Positions 18,230 through 27,868 of a stretch of 64,000 bases of DNA are shown here, piece by piece (position 1 is the stretch's first letter; each line of letters starts with the position of its first letter). The stretch lies in the NCBI RefSeq assembly GCF_900115715.1, contig NZ_FOXM01000005.1, positions 1 through 64,000 of the forward strand, given 5' to 3'. The notes beneath the pieces are model-generated. The model was not told where the DNA came from and made no database searches. It worked only from the letters and a program-made list of their open reading frames with translations. Origin of the DNA: Geopseudomonas sagittaria. GTDB taxonomy: Bacteria > Pseudomonadota > Gammaproteobacteria > Pseudomonadales > Pseudomonadaceae. Both the position numbers and the translations under genes were made by a program.

Positions 18230-18307
18230 GACTGGCGGGTCCTGCCCTTATCAGACAACTGTGACAACAAAATGAAGGCGTGCTGGCGGGGCTGTGGGGG
18301 GCGGCTT

Positions 18308-18313
18308 TATAAT
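18308..18313 (+). promoter_or_regulatory. Consensus -10 box before the DUF47-pit operon
   Basis: TATAAT matches the sigma70 -10 consensus perfectly and lies 30 bases before the DUF47 start. No good -35 is seen at 16-18 bases upstream, so an activator may be needed. Confidence 0.5.
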
Positions 18314-18342
18314 TGGGATCCTTTTCAACAGGGTTTTACCCC

Positions 18343-19020
18343 ATGCCGATCAATCCCTTCGTCAGCCTGTTTGGCCGCTCCCCGATCGGGCCGATGCAGC
18401 AGCACATTGCCAAGGCACATGAATGTGCGGCGAACCTCCTGCCGTTCTTCCAGGCCGTCATCGCCGAGGACTGGCCGCGGGTGGAAGAGATTCAGCAGGA
18501 GATGTCACGCCTGGAGCAGGAAGCCGACAAGCTCAAGAAGAGCGTGCGTATTCACCTGCCGAAAAGCCTGTTCCTGCCGGTGCCGCGCTCGGATCTGCTG
18601 GAGCTGCTCAGTGTACAGGACAAAGTCGCCAACCGCGCCAAGGACATCGCCGGCCTGATGCTGGGCCGCCAGATGACCATCCCGCAGGCCATGCAGCCGC
18701 TGATGCTGGCTTACGTGCAGCGCACCGTCGACGCCAGCGCCCAGGCGCTGAAGGCGATGAACGAGCTGGACGAGCTGCTCGAGACCGGCTTCGGCGGTCG
18801 CGAGGCGACCCTGGTGGAGAACATGGTCGAGGAGCTCGAGGTCATCGAGGCGGACACCGACCGCCTGCAGATCGGGGTGCGTCGCACCCTGTTCGCGCTG
18901 GAGAAGGACCTGCCGCCAGTCGACGTGATGTTCCTCTATCAGATCATCGAATGGATCGGTGATGTGGCCGACCGCGCCGAGCGGGTCGGCAACCGTCTGG
19001 AACAACTGCTGGCGCGCTGA
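18343..19020 (+). CDS. DUF47/TIGR00153 PhoU-like protein
   Basis: Cytosolic helical protein related to PhoU; members of this family are encoded beside Pit phosphate carriers and are thought to regulate them. The 225-residue product (from ATG 18343, MPINPFVSLFGRSPIGPMQQ) consists of long amphipathic helices with repeated acidic patches such as EEIQQEMSRLEQEADKLKK and EELEVIEADTDRLQ, which in PhoU-like proteins bind metal clusters. pit follows 37 bases downstream. The longer frame from 18313 lacks a Shine-Dalgarno and would start in the -10 box. Confidence 0.9.
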   Translation: MPINPFVSLFGRSPIGPMQQHIAKAHECAANLLPFFQAVIAEDWPRVEEIQQEMSRLEQEADKLKKSVRIHLPKSLFLPVPRSDLLELLSVQDKVANRAKDIAGLMLGRQMTIPQAMQPLMLAYVQRTVDASAQALKAMNELDELLETGFGGREATLVENMVEELEVIEADTDRLQIGVRRTLFALEKDLPPVDVMFLYQIIEWIGDVADRAERVGNRLEQLLAR

Positions 19021-19057
19021 GCGGCGGCATCCTGTCTAGGATCAACGAGAACTTCTT

Positions 19058-20323
19058 ATGTCTCTTATCGCGGATTACGGTTTCGTACTCCTGGTGCTCG
19101 CCTGCGCCTTCGGTTTCTTCATGGCCTGGGGCGTCGGCGCCAACGACGTGGCCAACGCCATGGGCACCTCGGTCGGCTCGCGTGCGCTGACCATCAAACA
19201 GGCGATCCTGATCGCCATGGTCTTCGAGTTCTGCGGCGCCTACCTGGCCGGTGGCGAGGTGACCGAGACCATCAAGAACGGCATCGTCGATGCCAATGTC
19301 ATTTCCCCCGACCTGATGGTGTTGGGCATGATGTCGGCGCTGCTGGCTGCCGGCTCCTGGCTGCTGATCGCCACCGTCAAGGGCTGGCCGGTGTCCACCA
19401 CCCACTCCATCGTCGGTGCGGTGATCGGCTTCGCCGCGGTCGGCGTGTCGGTGGATGCGGTGCACTGGGACGCCATCGGCCCGATCGTCGCCAGCTGGGT
19501 GGTGACCCCGCTGCTCTCCGGCGTGGTCGCCTTCGGCCTGTTCGTCAGCGTGCAGAAGCTGATCATCGACACCGATGAGCCGTTCCGCAACGCCAAGCGC
19601 TACGTGCCGCTGTACATGTTCCTCACCGGCTTCATGGTCGCGCTGATGACTGTGACCAAGGGCCTCAAGCACGTCGGTCTGCACCTCTCCGGCAACCAGG
19701 GCATCCTCCTGGCGCTGGGCATCGGCGTGCTGGTGATGCTGTTCGGTATCGCCCTGCTCAGCCGCATCCAGGTCGACGCCGAGGCGGACAAGGGTTTCCA
19801 TTACGCCAGCGTGGAGAAGGTCTTCGCCGTGCTGATGGTGTTCACCGCCTGCTCGATGGCCTTCGCCCACGGCGCCAACGACGTGGCCAACGCGGTCGGT
19901 CCGCTGGCCGGTATCGTCGGCGTGATCCAGTCCGGCGGCGCGGCGGAGATCGCCGCCAAGTCGGCGGTGCCGGGCTGGGTGCTGCTGCTCGGCGCCATCG
20001 GCATCGTGGTCGGTCTGGCCACCTACGGTTACAAGGTGATCGCCACCATCGGCAAGGAAATCACCGAGCTGACCCCGAGCCGCGGCTTCGCCGCCGAGCT
20101 GGCCACCGCCTCCACCGTGGTCGGTGCCTCGGCCATCGGCCTGCCGGTATCGACCACCCACACCCTGGTCGGCGCGGTGCTCGGCATCGGCATCGCCCGC
20201 GGCATCGGCGCGCTGAACCTCGGCGTGGTCGGCAAGATCTTCATGTCGTGGATCATCACCCTGCCGGCCGGTGCGATCCTGTCGATCATCTTCTTCACCA
20301 TCCTTCAGGCGATCTTCGTCTGA
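19058..20323 (+). CDS. pitA: Low-affinity inorganic phosphate transporter (Pit family)
   Basis: Inner-membrane carrier for metal-phosphate complexes driven by protons or sodium. The 421-residue protein has about ten hydrophobic helices and the two inverted signature repeats of the family, GANDVANAMGTSVGSRALT near residue 28 and HGANDVANAVGPLAG near residue 270, each with downstream PVSTTHS/PVSTTHT motifs. It lies 37 bases after the DUF47 gene, its usual partner. The symbol is by family resemblance; PitA and PitB are not separated by sight. Confidence 0.93.
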   Translation: MSLIADYGFVLLVLACAFGFFMAWGVGANDVANAMGTSVGSRALTIKQAILIAMVFEFCGAYLAGGEVTETIKNGIVDANVISPDLMVLGMMSALLAAGSWLLIATVKGWPVSTTHSIVGAVIGFAAVGVSVDAVHWDAIGPIVASWVVTPLLSGVVAFGLFVSVQKLIIDTDEPFRNAKRYVPLYMFLTGFMVALMTVTKGLKHVGLHLSGNQGILLALGIGVLVMLFGIALLSRIQVDAEADKGFHYASVEKVFAVLMVFTACSMAFAHGANDVANAVGPLAGIVGVIQSGGAAEIAAKSAVPGWVLLLGAIGIVVGLATYGYKVIATIGKEITELTPSRGFAAELATASTVVGASAIGLPVSTTHTLVGAVLGIGIARGIGALNLGVVGKIFMSWIITLPAGAILSIIFFTILQAIFV

Positions 20324-20418
20324 CCCGGCCGCCGCGATCGTCCCTGCGGACGGTCGCGGCGGTTTCCCCCTCGGGCCTCCCGGCCTATCATGCAAGGCAC
20401 TGTTTCCGGAGTGCCGCC

Positions 20419-21576
20419 ATGCCCCTTCCCAGTCTCAAGCAGCAGTTCGCCGAACTGATCGCCCTGCCGTCGGTGAGTTGCACCCAGGCCTCCCTCGACC
20501 TGCCCAACCGGCCGCTGATCGAGCGTCTGGCGAGCTGGCTGAGCGACCTCGGCTTCGCCTGCGAGATCCAGGACCTCGCCCCCGGCAAGGCCAACCTGCT
20601 GGCCAGCTACGGCAGCGGCCCCGGCGGCCTGGTGCTGGCCGGGCACAGCGACACCGTGCCCTTCGATGCCGCGCTGTGGCGGAGCGATCCGCTGACCCTG
20701 CGCGAGGCCGACGACCGTTGGTACGGCCTGGGCAGCTGCGACATGAAGGGCTTCTTCCCGCTGATCATCGAGGCGGTCAAGCCGCTGCTCGAGCGGCCGT
20801 TCCGCCAGCCGCTCCTGATCCTCGCCACCTGCGACGAGGAAAGCTCGATGAGCGGCGCCCGCGCCCTGGCCGCCGCCGGCCGCCCGCTCGGCCGCGCCGC
20901 GGTGATCGGCGAGCCGACCGGGCTCAAGCCGATCCGTCTGCACAAGGGCGTGATGATGGAGCGCATCGACATCCACGGGCAGAGCGGCCATTCCTCCGAC
21001 CCGAGTCTGGGGCGCAGCGCGCTGGAAGCCATGCATGCGGCGATCGGCGAGCTGCTGAGCCTGCGCGGCCAGTGGCAAAAGGAGTTCAACAACCCGCTGT
21101 TCAACGTGCCGCAGCCGACCCTCAATCTCGGCTGCATCCACGGCGGCGACAACCCCAACCGCATCTGCGGCCAGTGTGCCCTGGAGTTCGACCTGCGCCC
21201 GCTGCCGGGCATGGACCCCGAGCAGCTGCGCGCGGCGATCCGCGGCAAACTGCAGCCGCTGGCCGAGCAGCGCGGCGTGCGCATCGACTACGGTCCGCTG
21301 TTTCCCGGCGTGCCGCCGTTCGAGCAGGCCGCCGACAGCGAGCTGGTGCGCCTGGCCGAGCGTCTCACCGGCCAGGCCGCCGAGGCGGTGGCCTTCGGCA
21401 CCGAGGCGCCCTACCTGCAGCAGCTCGGCTGCGAGACCATCGTCCTCGGCCCCGGCGACATCGCCTGCGCCCACCAGCCGGACGAGTACCTCGATCTTTC
21501 CCGCATCGAGCCGTGCGTCGAGCTGCTGCGCGGGCTGATCGGGCACTATTGCCTCGATGCCCAACCGATTCCGTAG
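20419..21576 (+). CDS. argE: N-acetylornithine deacetylase
   Basis: Dinuclear zinc peptidase-fold amidase that removes acetate from N-acetylornithine in linear arginine synthesis. From ATG 20419 (GGAG at 20408-20411) the protein has 385 residues. Metal-site motifs are visible: GHSDTVPFD, GLGSCDMKGF and ATCDEESSMSG, with a dimerisation insert around GQSGHSSDPSLG. The next gene on the strand is argA, 229 bases away, so two arginine genes are neighbours. Pseudomonads usually recycle acetyl groups through argJ, so this ArgE-like protein may be an auxiliary or broader-specificity deacetylase. Confidence 0.88.
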   Translation: MPLPSLKQQFAELIALPSVSCTQASLDLPNRPLIERLASWLSDLGFACEIQDLAPGKANLLASYGSGPGGLVLAGHSDTVPFDAALWRSDPLTLREADDRWYGLGSCDMKGFFPLIIEAVKPLLERPFRQPLLILATCDEESSMSGARALAAAGRPLGRAAVIGEPTGLKPIRLHKGVMMERIDIHGQSGHSSDPSLGRSALEAMHAAIGELLSLRGQWQKEFNNPLFNVPQPTLNLGCIHGGDNPNRICGQCALEFDLRPLPGMDPEQLRAAIRGKLQPLAEQRGVRIDYGPLFPGVPPFEQAADSELVRLAERLTGQAAEAVAFGTEAPYLQQLGCETIVLGPGDIACAHQPDEYLDLSRIEPCVELLRGLIGHYCLDAQPIP

Positions 21577-21615
21577 GAGCGGGCTGGCAGGCGCGACGAG
21601 TGCGTGAGCGCTGTT

Positions 21616-21714
21616 CACCCCTCTCCCACTTCATGGGAGAGGGGCCGGGGGTGAGGGGAAATGGCAGCACCACCCTCACCGCGGCCCTCTCCCGCCAGCG
21701 GGAGAGGGGGCACG
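21616..21714. repeat. CTCTCCC-type palindromic repeat pair
   Basis: Two hairpins, CCCCTCTCCCactt/GGGAGAGGGG and CCCTCTCCCGCcag/GGGAGAGGG, flank a central GGGTGAGGGG/CCACCCTCACC pairing. The same composite is found at 29972-30070 and a half copy at 48174-48196. It fills most of the gap between argE and argA. Confidence 0.8.
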
Positions 21715-21805
21715 GAGGCTCTCAGCGCGCCCGCCTGCCCCGCCAAACGTGACTGTCCAGCGCTGCCCGGGCATCTCAAAGACGAACACCCCATAGGCCA
21801 CATCC

Positions 21806-23107
21806 ATGCACGACTACGTCAACTGGCTCCGCCACGCCTCGCCCTACATCAACGCCCACCGCGACCGCACCTTCGTGGTCATGCTGCCGGGCGACGGTGT
21901 CGAGCATGCCAACTTCGGCAACATCGTCCACGACCTGGTGCTGCTGCACAGCCTCGGCGTGCGCCTGGTGCTGGTCCACGGCTCGCGTCCGCAGATCGAG
22001 GCGCGCCTGGCCGCCCGCGGCCTGCAGCCGCGCTTCCACCACGGCCTGCGGGTCACCGACGGGCCGACCCTGGAGTGCGTGGTCGAGGCGGTCGGCGGCC
22101 TGCGCCTGGGGATAGAGGCGCGCCTGTCGATGGACATGGCCGCCTCGCCGATGCAGGGCGCCCGCCTGCGCGTGGTCGGCGGCAACCTGGTCACCGCGCG
22201 GCCGATCGGCGTGGTCGACGGCGTCGACTACCAGCACACCGGCGAAGTGCGGCGCATCGACCGCAAGGGCATCGAGCGCCTGCTCGACGAGCGGCGCATC
22301 GTCCTGCTGTCGTCGGTCGGCTACTCGCCTACCGGGGAGATCTTCAACCTGGCCTGCGAGGACGTGGCGCAGAGCACGGCCATCGAGCTGCAGGCCGACA
22401 AGCTGATCCTGTTCGGCGCCGAGCGCGGCGTGCTCGACGAGGCCGGCCAGCTGGTGCGCGAGCTGCGCCCGCAGCAGGTGCCGGCGCATCTGGCGCGCCT
22501 CGGTGGCGACTACCAGGGCGAGCTGCTCGACGCCGCCGCCCAGGCCTGCCGCGGCGGCGTGCGGCGCAGCCATATCGTCAGCTACGGCCAGGACGGCGCG
22601 CTGCTCAACGAACTGTTCACCCGCGAGGGCGCCGGCACCCTGGTCGCCCAGGAGCAGTTCGAGCAGCTGCGCGAGGCCGACATCAACGACGTCGGCGGCC
22701 TGCTCGAGCTGATCCGCCCGCTGGAGGAGCAGGGCATCCTGGTCCGCCGCTCGCGCGAGGTGCTCGAGCGCGAGATCGGCCAGTTCAGCATCGTCGAGCG
22801 CGAGGGCCTGATCATCGCCTGCGCCGCGCTCTACCCGGTACCGGACTCCGACTGGGGCGAGCTGGCCTGCCTGGCCGTGCACCCCGAATACCGCCAGGGC
22901 GGCCGCGGCGACGATCTGCTCGCCCGCATCGAGCAGCGCGCCCGCGCCCAGGGCATCAAGACCCTGTTCGTGCTCACCACCCGCACCGCCCACTGGTTCC
23001 AGGAGCGTGGCTTCAAGCCCAGCAGCGTCGAGCGTCTGCCGGCGGCGCGCGCCTCGCTGTACAACTTCCAGCGCCAGTCGAAGGTGTTCGAGAAGCCACT
23101 GGCCTGA
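21806..23107 (+). CDS. argA: N-acetylglutamate synthase
   Basis: First enzyme of arginine synthesis, acetylating glutamate with acetyl-CoA; the classical ArgA is feedback-inhibited by arginine. The 433-residue product has an N-terminal amino-acid-kinase-like domain (1 to about 290, with VLVHGSRPQIEARL) and a C-terminal GNAT acetyltransferase domain (about 295-433, with LACLAVHPEYRQGGRGDDLL as the acetyl-CoA loop). Length and layout match the two-domain bacterial enzyme. Its position after argE groups arginine functions, although the 229-base repeat-filled gap argues against a simple operon. Confidence 0.95.
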   Translation: MHDYVNWLRHASPYINAHRDRTFVVMLPGDGVEHANFGNIVHDLVLLHSLGVRLVLVHGSRPQIEARLAARGLQPRFHHGLRVTDGPTLECVVEAVGGLRLGIEARLSMDMAASPMQGARLRVVGGNLVTARPIGVVDGVDYQHTGEVRRIDRKGIERLLDERRIVLLSSVGYSPTGEIFNLACEDVAQSTAIELQADKLILFGAERGVLDEAGQLVRELRPQQVPAHLARLGGDYQGELLDAAAQACRGGVRRSHIVSYGQDGALLNELFTREGAGTLVAQEQFEQLREADINDVGGLLELIRPLEEQGILVRRSREVLEREIGQFSIVEREGLIIACAALYPVPDSDWGELACLAVHPEYRQGGRGDDLLARIEQRARAQGIKTLFVLTTRTAHWFQERGFKPSSVERLPAARASLYNFQRQSKVFEKPLA

Positions 23108-23130
23108 AGCAAAAAGGGCGGGCGCTCCGC

Positions 23131-23165
23131 TGGGAGGCCCGCCCTCGGGGCGATCGCGCGGGCTG
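23131..23165. repeat. Half REP-like element
   Basis: TGGGAGGCCCGCCCTCGGGG matches the left arm of the 106-base unit family. The complementary right arm is absent, so it is a truncated copy between convergent argA and gshA. Confidence 0.6.
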
Positions 23166-23177
23166 CCGTGCGCGGTG

Positions 23178-24761
23178 TTACTCGCCCGGCTCGATCGCCG
23201 CCATGTAGCGCGTCACGAACTCCTCGAAGCTGCCTTGCTGCTCGGCTTCCAGCTTGGCCTGGGCGGCCAGCGAGTCGCGGGCGGACTGCTCGAAGGCGGT
23301 CAGGCTCTCGGCGTCCAGCGGCCGGCTGCGGAACCAGGCGGCGTGGCGTTCGGACTGGCGCTGGGCGAAGGCGAAGAAGCTGAGGTTGTCCTCGCGCAGG
23401 CTGCGCAGCACCCGTGCCGACGGGGTCAGGCTGGGGTCCTCCAGCTTGGCGCGCTGGGCGCTGAGGGCCAGCTGGTGCAGGTCGCTGCCGTGGGCGGAAT
23501 CGAGCAGGGCCGCGCAGGCCTGGATGCGCTCCAGCAGCTGCAGGCCCCAGGCGGTCAGCTCGCGCGCTTCGCCGTGCTGCTGCAGGACGAGGCCCGGCTT
23601 GCGGCCTTGCTTGACGGTCAGGGCGAAGTTGCTGGTGCACTCGCGGCACTCGTCGCCGGCCATGTTCGGGCTGTCTTCCAGGGCGCAGTAGAGCAGGAAG
23701 GCGTCGAGGAAGCGTGCGGCGACCAGGTCGATGCCCAGCGGCAGGAAGGGGTCGATGTCCAGGCAGCGCACTTCGACGTACTGCACGCCGCGCGCGCCGA
23801 GGGCCTGGATCGGCCGTTCGCCGGAGTTGGCCACCCGCTTGGGGCGGATGCTCGAGTAGAACTCGTTCTCGATCTGCAGCACGTTGGTGTTGAGCTGCTG
23901 CCACTCGCCGTCCTGGTCGTGCAGGCCGATGGCCTGGTAGGGCGGGTAGGGCGTCGACACCGCCTGGCGCAGGCTGGCCAGGTAGCTGTCGAGGTCGTTG
24001 TAGCAGGGGCGCAGGCTGGCCTGGGCGTTGTTCTGGTAGCCCAGGTCGCTCATCCGCAGGCTGGTCGCCCACGGCAGGTACAGGGTGCCCGCGCCGAGGC
24101 TTTCCAGGTTGTGTTCGCGATCCTTGAGGAAGCTGGCGCACACCGCCGGCGAGGCACCGAACAGGTACATCAGCAGCCAGCTGTAGCGGCGGAAGTTGCG
24201 GATCAGAGCGACGTAGCGCTCCGACTGCCAGTCCTGCGCCGGGCGGCTGTCGCCTTCGGCCTGCTGCAGCAGCGGCCACAGCATCTCGGGCAGGGAGAAG
24301 TTGTAGTGGATGCCGGCGATGCACTGCATGGCCTTGCCGTAGCGCACCGCCAGACCCTTGCGGTAGACGTGCTTGATCCGGCCGATATGGCTGCTGCCGT
24401 ATGCGGCGATCGGGATGGTCGCCTCGTCCGGCAGCTTGCACGGCATCGAGTGGGTCCACAGCTGCTCCTCGCCCAGCTGGGCGTAGGCGAAGCGGTGGAT
24501 GGCGTCCAGCTCGTCGAGGCTGTGCGCCGGGTCTTCCCAGGCGTCGGTGATGAACTCCAGCAGCGCCTCGGAATAGTCGGTGGTGATCTGCGCATGGGTC
24601 AGCGCCGAGCCCAAGGCCTGCGGGTGCGGGGTCAGCGCGAGGTGGCCGGCGGGGTCGACACGCAGGCTTTCCTTCTCCAGGCCGTGGCGGCAGTGGCGCA
24701 GCAGGTCGCGCTGTTCGGCACTGTCGAGCAGGGCCAGGCGGCGGGAAAGTAGGTCGCTCAA
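23178..24761 (-). CDS. gshA: Glutamate-cysteine ligase
   Basis: ATP-dependent first step of glutathione synthesis. The preferred start is TTG at 24761: AGGAA (complement of 24770-24774) stands eight bases before it and the protein then begins [11 protein letters not shown], as recalled for Pseudomonas GshA. An ATG at 24782 would add seven residues and place the ribosome binding site inside the gene. The 527-residue product shows family segments [43 protein letters not shown] and [17 protein letters not shown]-like strands. It converges on argA and is followed upstream by a thioesterase gene on the same strand. Confidence 0.93.
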   Translation of the reverse strand: MSDLLSRRLALLDSAEQRDLLRHCRHGLEKESLRVDPAGHLALTPHPQALGSALTHAQITTDYSEALLEFITDAWEDPAHSLDELDAIHRFAYAQLGEEQLWTHSMPCKLPDEATIPIAAYGSSHIGRIKHVYRKGLAVRYGKAMQCIAGIHYNFSLPEMLWPLLQQAEGDSRPAQDWQSERYVALIRNFRRYSWLLMYLFGASPAVCASFLKDREHNLESLGAGTLYLPWATSLRMSDLGYQNNAQASLRPCYNDLDSYLASLRQAVSTPYPPYQAIGLHDQDGEWQQLNTNVLQIENEFYSSIRPKRVANSGERPIQALGARGVQYVEVRCLDIDPFLPLGIDLVAARFLDAFLLYCALEDSPNMAGDECRECTSNFALTVKQGRKPGLVLQQHGEARELTAWGLQLLERIQACAALLDSAHGSDLHQLALSAQRAKLEDPSLTPSARVLRSLREDNLSFFAFAQRQSERHAAWFRSRPLDAESLTAFEQSARDSLAAQAKLEAEQQGSFEEFVTRYMAAIEPGE

Positions 24762-24857
24762 AAGTCGGATTCCTGTTGGCATTGTGTGCGCACTATGGGG
24801 GCGACGGACGGCAGTCTCAAGGGGCGGGAGCGTGTCGCCTTGCCGATGTGGTCGCAG

Positions 24858-24938
24858 GGTAGAAGACTCGCGCCGCGATCTTCTACCGATGCGGCGTGCC
24901 AGCTGGGGTGGACAATCGCTGGCGCGAGTTGTCCACCC
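24858..24938. repeat. Pair of inverted repeats between thioesterase and gshA
   Basis: GGTAGAAGA (24858-24866) pairs with TCTTCTACC (24879-24887), and GGGTGGACAA (24906-24915) pairs with TTGTCCACCC (24929-24938). Both loops contain a CGCGCC or GGCGCG core. The structure resembles dispersed extragenic palindromes of pseudomonads; it could also end the thioesterase transcript. Confidence 0.65.
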
Positions 24939-24978
24939 TGCGCAGCTACCCTACGGCTACCGGCGCTCTTCCGGCAGC

Positions 24979-25362
24979 TTAGACCAGCATGAAGGTGCCC
25001 TGGGCGCGCGCCACCAGGGCGTCGCCCTGGCGCACCTCGGCGTCCACCACCAGGGTGCGGCTGCCGTGGTGGATCACCTTCGCCAGGCAGAGCACCTCGC
25101 CGTCGTCGATGGCGCGCATGTAGTTGATCTTGCACTCGACGGTGACGCTCTTGCGCTCGAAGCCGTGGGCGCTGGAGCAGGCCAGGCCCATGGCGATGTC
25201 GACCAGGCTGAAGATCGCCCCGCCGTGCAGCTTGCCGGCGCGGTTGCGCAGCTCGGCCTTGAGCGGCAGGCGCACCTCGGCCTCGCCGTCGTCGATGCGC
25301 ACGGGCTCGCAGCCGAGCAGGTGGCTGTAGGCGCTGCAGGTCACTTCGCGGACGTCGGTCAT
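24979..25362 (-). CDS. PaaI/hotdog-fold thioesterase
   Basis: Small acyl-CoA thioesterase of the hotdog fold; substrate unknown. From ATG 25362 the product is 127 residues with the PaaI-type motif RAGKLHGGAIFSLVDIAMG (the catalytic region) and a central beta sheet. Its ATG lies one base after the tex stop codon, so translation is probably coupled to tex. The longer frame overlapping tex is rejected for this reason. As recalled, the same tex-thioesterase-gshA order exists in P. aeruginosa. Confidence 0.88.
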   Translation of the reverse strand: MTDVREVTCSAYSHLLGCEPVRIDDGEAEVRLPLKAELRNRAGKLHGGAIFSLVDIAMGLACSSAHGFERKSVTVECKINYMRAIDDGEVLCLAKVIHHGSRTLVVDAEVRQGDALVARAQGTFMLV

Positions 25363-25363
25363 C

Positions 25364-27691
25364 TCAGCGCTTCTTGATCTGCTTGGCGTTGGCGAACAGC
25401 GCGGCCATGCCCGGGTTGCTCGGCGCCGGCTTGTCCTGGCTGGAGTGGCGCTCGCTGCGCGGCGCGTTGCCGCGATTGTTGCCGCCACGCGGGCCACTGC
25501 GTGCGCCGTCTACCTTCTCGCCGGGGGTGTCGGACATGCGCATCGACAGGCCGACGCGGTTGCGCGGGATGTCCACCTCCATGACCTTGACCTTGACGAT
25601 GTCGCCGGCCTTGACCACCTCGTAGGGATCCTTGACGAACTTCTCCGACAGCGCGCTGATGTGCACCAGACCGTCCTGGTGCACGCCGATGTCGACGAAG
25701 GCGCCGAAGTTGGTCACGTTGGTCACCACGCCCTCGAGCACCATGCCCGGCACCAGGTCCTTGAGGCTCTCGACGCCCTCCTGGAATTCGGCGGTCTTGA
25801 ACTCCGGGCGCGGGTCGCGGCCGGGCTTGTCGAGTTCCTTGAGGATGTCGGTGACGGTGGGCAGGCCGAAGCTCTCGTCGGTGAACTTGGCCGGGTCGAG
25901 GCGCTTGAGGAAGCCCGAATCGCCGATCAGCGAGCGGATGTCGCGGCCGGTATCGGCGGCGATGCGCTTGACCAGCGGGTAGGTCTCCGGGTGCACCGCC
26001 GAGGCGTCCAGCGGGTTGTCGCCGTTCATCACGCGCAGGAAGCCGGCGGCCAGTTCGAAGGTCTTGTCGCCCAGGCGCGGCACCTTCTTCAGCGCGGCGC
26101 GCGAGGCGAAGGCGCCGTTGGCGTCACGGAACTGCACGATGTTCTGCGCCAGGGTGGCGTTGAGGCCGGAGATGCGCGCCAGCAGGGCGGCGGAGGCGGT
26201 GTTGACGTCGACGCCGACGGCGTTCACGCAGTCCTCGACCACCGCGTCCAGCGAGCGCGCCAGCTTGAGCTGCGAGACGTCGTGCTGGTACTGACCGACG
26301 CCGATGGCCTTGGGCTCGATCTTCACCAGCTCGGCCAGCGGGTCCTGCAGGCGGCGGGCGATCGACACCGCGCCGCGGATCGACACGTCCAGATCGGGGA
26401 ATTCCCTGGCGGCCAGCTCGGAGGCCGAATACACCGAAGCGCCGGCCTCGGAGACCATGACCTTGGTCAGCTTGAGCCCCGGCACCTGCTTGATCAGGTC
26501 GGCGGCCAGCTTGTCGCTCTCGCGGCTGGCGGTGCCGTTGCCGATGGCGATCAGCTCGACCTGGTGCTTGGCGCACAGGCGGGCGAGCACGGCGAGGGTG
26601 CCGTCCCAGTCGTTGCGCGGCGCGTGCGGGTAGACGGTGGCGGTATCCAGCAGCTTGCCGGTGGCATCCACCACGGCGACCTTGCAGCCGGTGCGCAGGC
26701 CGGGGTCGAGGCCCAGGGTGCAGCGCGGGCCGGCCGGCGCGGAGAGCAGCAGGTCGTGCAGGTTGCGGGCGAACACGTTGATCGCCTCGCTCTCGGCGGC
26801 CTCGCGCAGCTCGCCGAGCAGGTCGGTTTCCAGATGGGTGTACAGCTTGACCTTCCAGGTCCAGCGCACCACCTCGGCCAGCCACTTGTCGGCGGCGCGG
26901 CCGCGCTGCTCCACGCCGAAGCGCTCGGCGATCATGCCTTCGCACGGATGCATGCTCCCCGGCAGCTCTTCGCCGACCTTGAGGCTGGCGCTGAGGATGC
27001 CCTCGTTGCGGCCGCGGAAGATCGCCAGCGCGCGGTGCGACGGCACGCCCTTGAGCAGCTCGTCGTGCTCGAAGTAGTCGCTGAACTTGGCGCCTTCCTG
27101 CTCCTTGCCGGCGACCAGGCGGGCGCTGAGGGTAGCGTTGTCCTTGAGGAAGCCGCGCAGGCGGGCCAGCAGGTCGGCGTCCTCGGCGAAGCGCTCCATG
27201 AGGATGTACTTGGCGCCGTCGAGCACCGCCTTGACGTCGGCGAAGCCCTTGTCGGCGTCGACGAAGCGCGCCGCCTCGCGCTCCGGATCCAGCGCCGGGT
27301 CGGCGAACAGCGCGTCGGCCAGCTCGCCGAGGCCGGCTTCCAGGGCGATCTGGCCCTTGGTGCGGCGCTTCTGCTTGTACGGCAGGTAGAGGTCTTCCAG
27401 GCGCGTCTTGGTGTCGGCCAGCTGGATCTCGCGGGCCAGCTCGGCGGTCAGCTTGCCCTGCTCCTCGATGCTGGCGAGGATCGAGGCGCGCCGCTCGTCC
27501 AGCTCGCGCAGGTAGCGCAGGCGCTCTTCCAGGGTGCGCAGCTGGGTGTCGTCGAGGCTGCCGGTCACTTCTTTGCGATAGCGGGCGATGAAGGGCACGG
27601 TCGAGCCTTCGTCGAGCAGCGCCACGGCGGCGGCGACCTGTTGCGGGCGGACGCCGAGTTCCTCGGCGATGCGGGCGTTGATGCTGTCCAT
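25364..27691 (-). CDS. tex: Tex: S1-domain transcription accessory protein
   Basis: Conserved nucleic-acid-binding protein related to eukaryotic Spt6, involved in transcription and stress or virulence phenotypes in several bacteria. The 775 residues (from ATG 27691, preceded by AGGAAG) follow the family layout: N-terminal HTH-like region beginning [14 protein letters not shown], a YqgF RNase H-like domain around [16 protein letters not shown] (near 330), helix-hairpin-helix repeats including [18 protein letters not shown], and a C-terminal S1 domain with [20 protein letters not shown] (near 655). The tail is basic and low in complexity. A far longer open frame upstream is not coding. Confidence 0.95.
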   Translation of the reverse strand: MDSINARIAEELGVRPQQVAAAVALLDEGSTVPFIARYRKEVTGSLDDTQLRTLEERLRYLRELDERRASILASIEEQGKLTAELAREIQLADTKTRLEDLYLPYKQKRRTKGQIALEAGLGELADALFADPALDPEREAARFVDADKGFADVKAVLDGAKYILMERFAEDADLLARLRGFLKDNATLSARLVAGKEQEGAKFSDYFEHDELLKGVPSHRALAIFRGRNEGILSASLKVGEELPGSMHPCEGMIAERFGVEQRGRAADKWLAEVVRWTWKVKLYTHLETDLLGELREAAESEAINVFARNLHDLLLSAPAGPRCTLGLDPGLRTGCKVAVVDATGKLLDTATVYPHAPRNDWDGTLAVLARLCAKHQVELIAIGNGTASRESDKLAADLIKQVPGLKLTKVMVSEAGASVYSASELAAREFPDLDVSIRGAVSIARRLQDPLAELVKIEPKAIGVGQYQHDVSQLKLARSLDAVVEDCVNAVGVDVNTASAALLARISGLNATLAQNIVQFRDANGAFASRAALKKVPRLGDKTFELAAGFLRVMNGDNPLDASAVHPETYPLVKRIAADTGRDIRSLIGDSGFLKRLDPAKFTDESFGLPTVTDILKELDKPGRDPRPEFKTAEFQEGVESLKDLVPGMVLEGVVTNVTNFGAFVDIGVHQDGLVHISALSEKFVKDPYEVVKAGDIVKVKVMEVDIPRNRVGLSMRMSDTPGEKVDGARSGPRGGNNRGNAPRSERHSSQDKPAPSNPGMAALFANAKQIKKR

Positions 27692-27868
27692 ATGACTTCC
27701 TGCTGGTGCGGGGGAAGGTGGCCGGGAGGCCGCAAAGGGCCGGATTATACCCAGCGGCCCGTTTCTGGCGAGGCGCCGGGCGGGTCGGGGGAAAAATCTG
27801 CTAACAATGGCTGTGCATGGCGCTGCCGCGGCTGCGCCATAATCGGCCGATATTTTCGAGGACTCCCG

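Noticed and set aside
25445-27868. Long open frame upstream of ompR on the plus strand
   Set aside because: It runs antisense to tex and joins ompR only by chance; the receiver domain and GAGGA place the ompR start at 27869.
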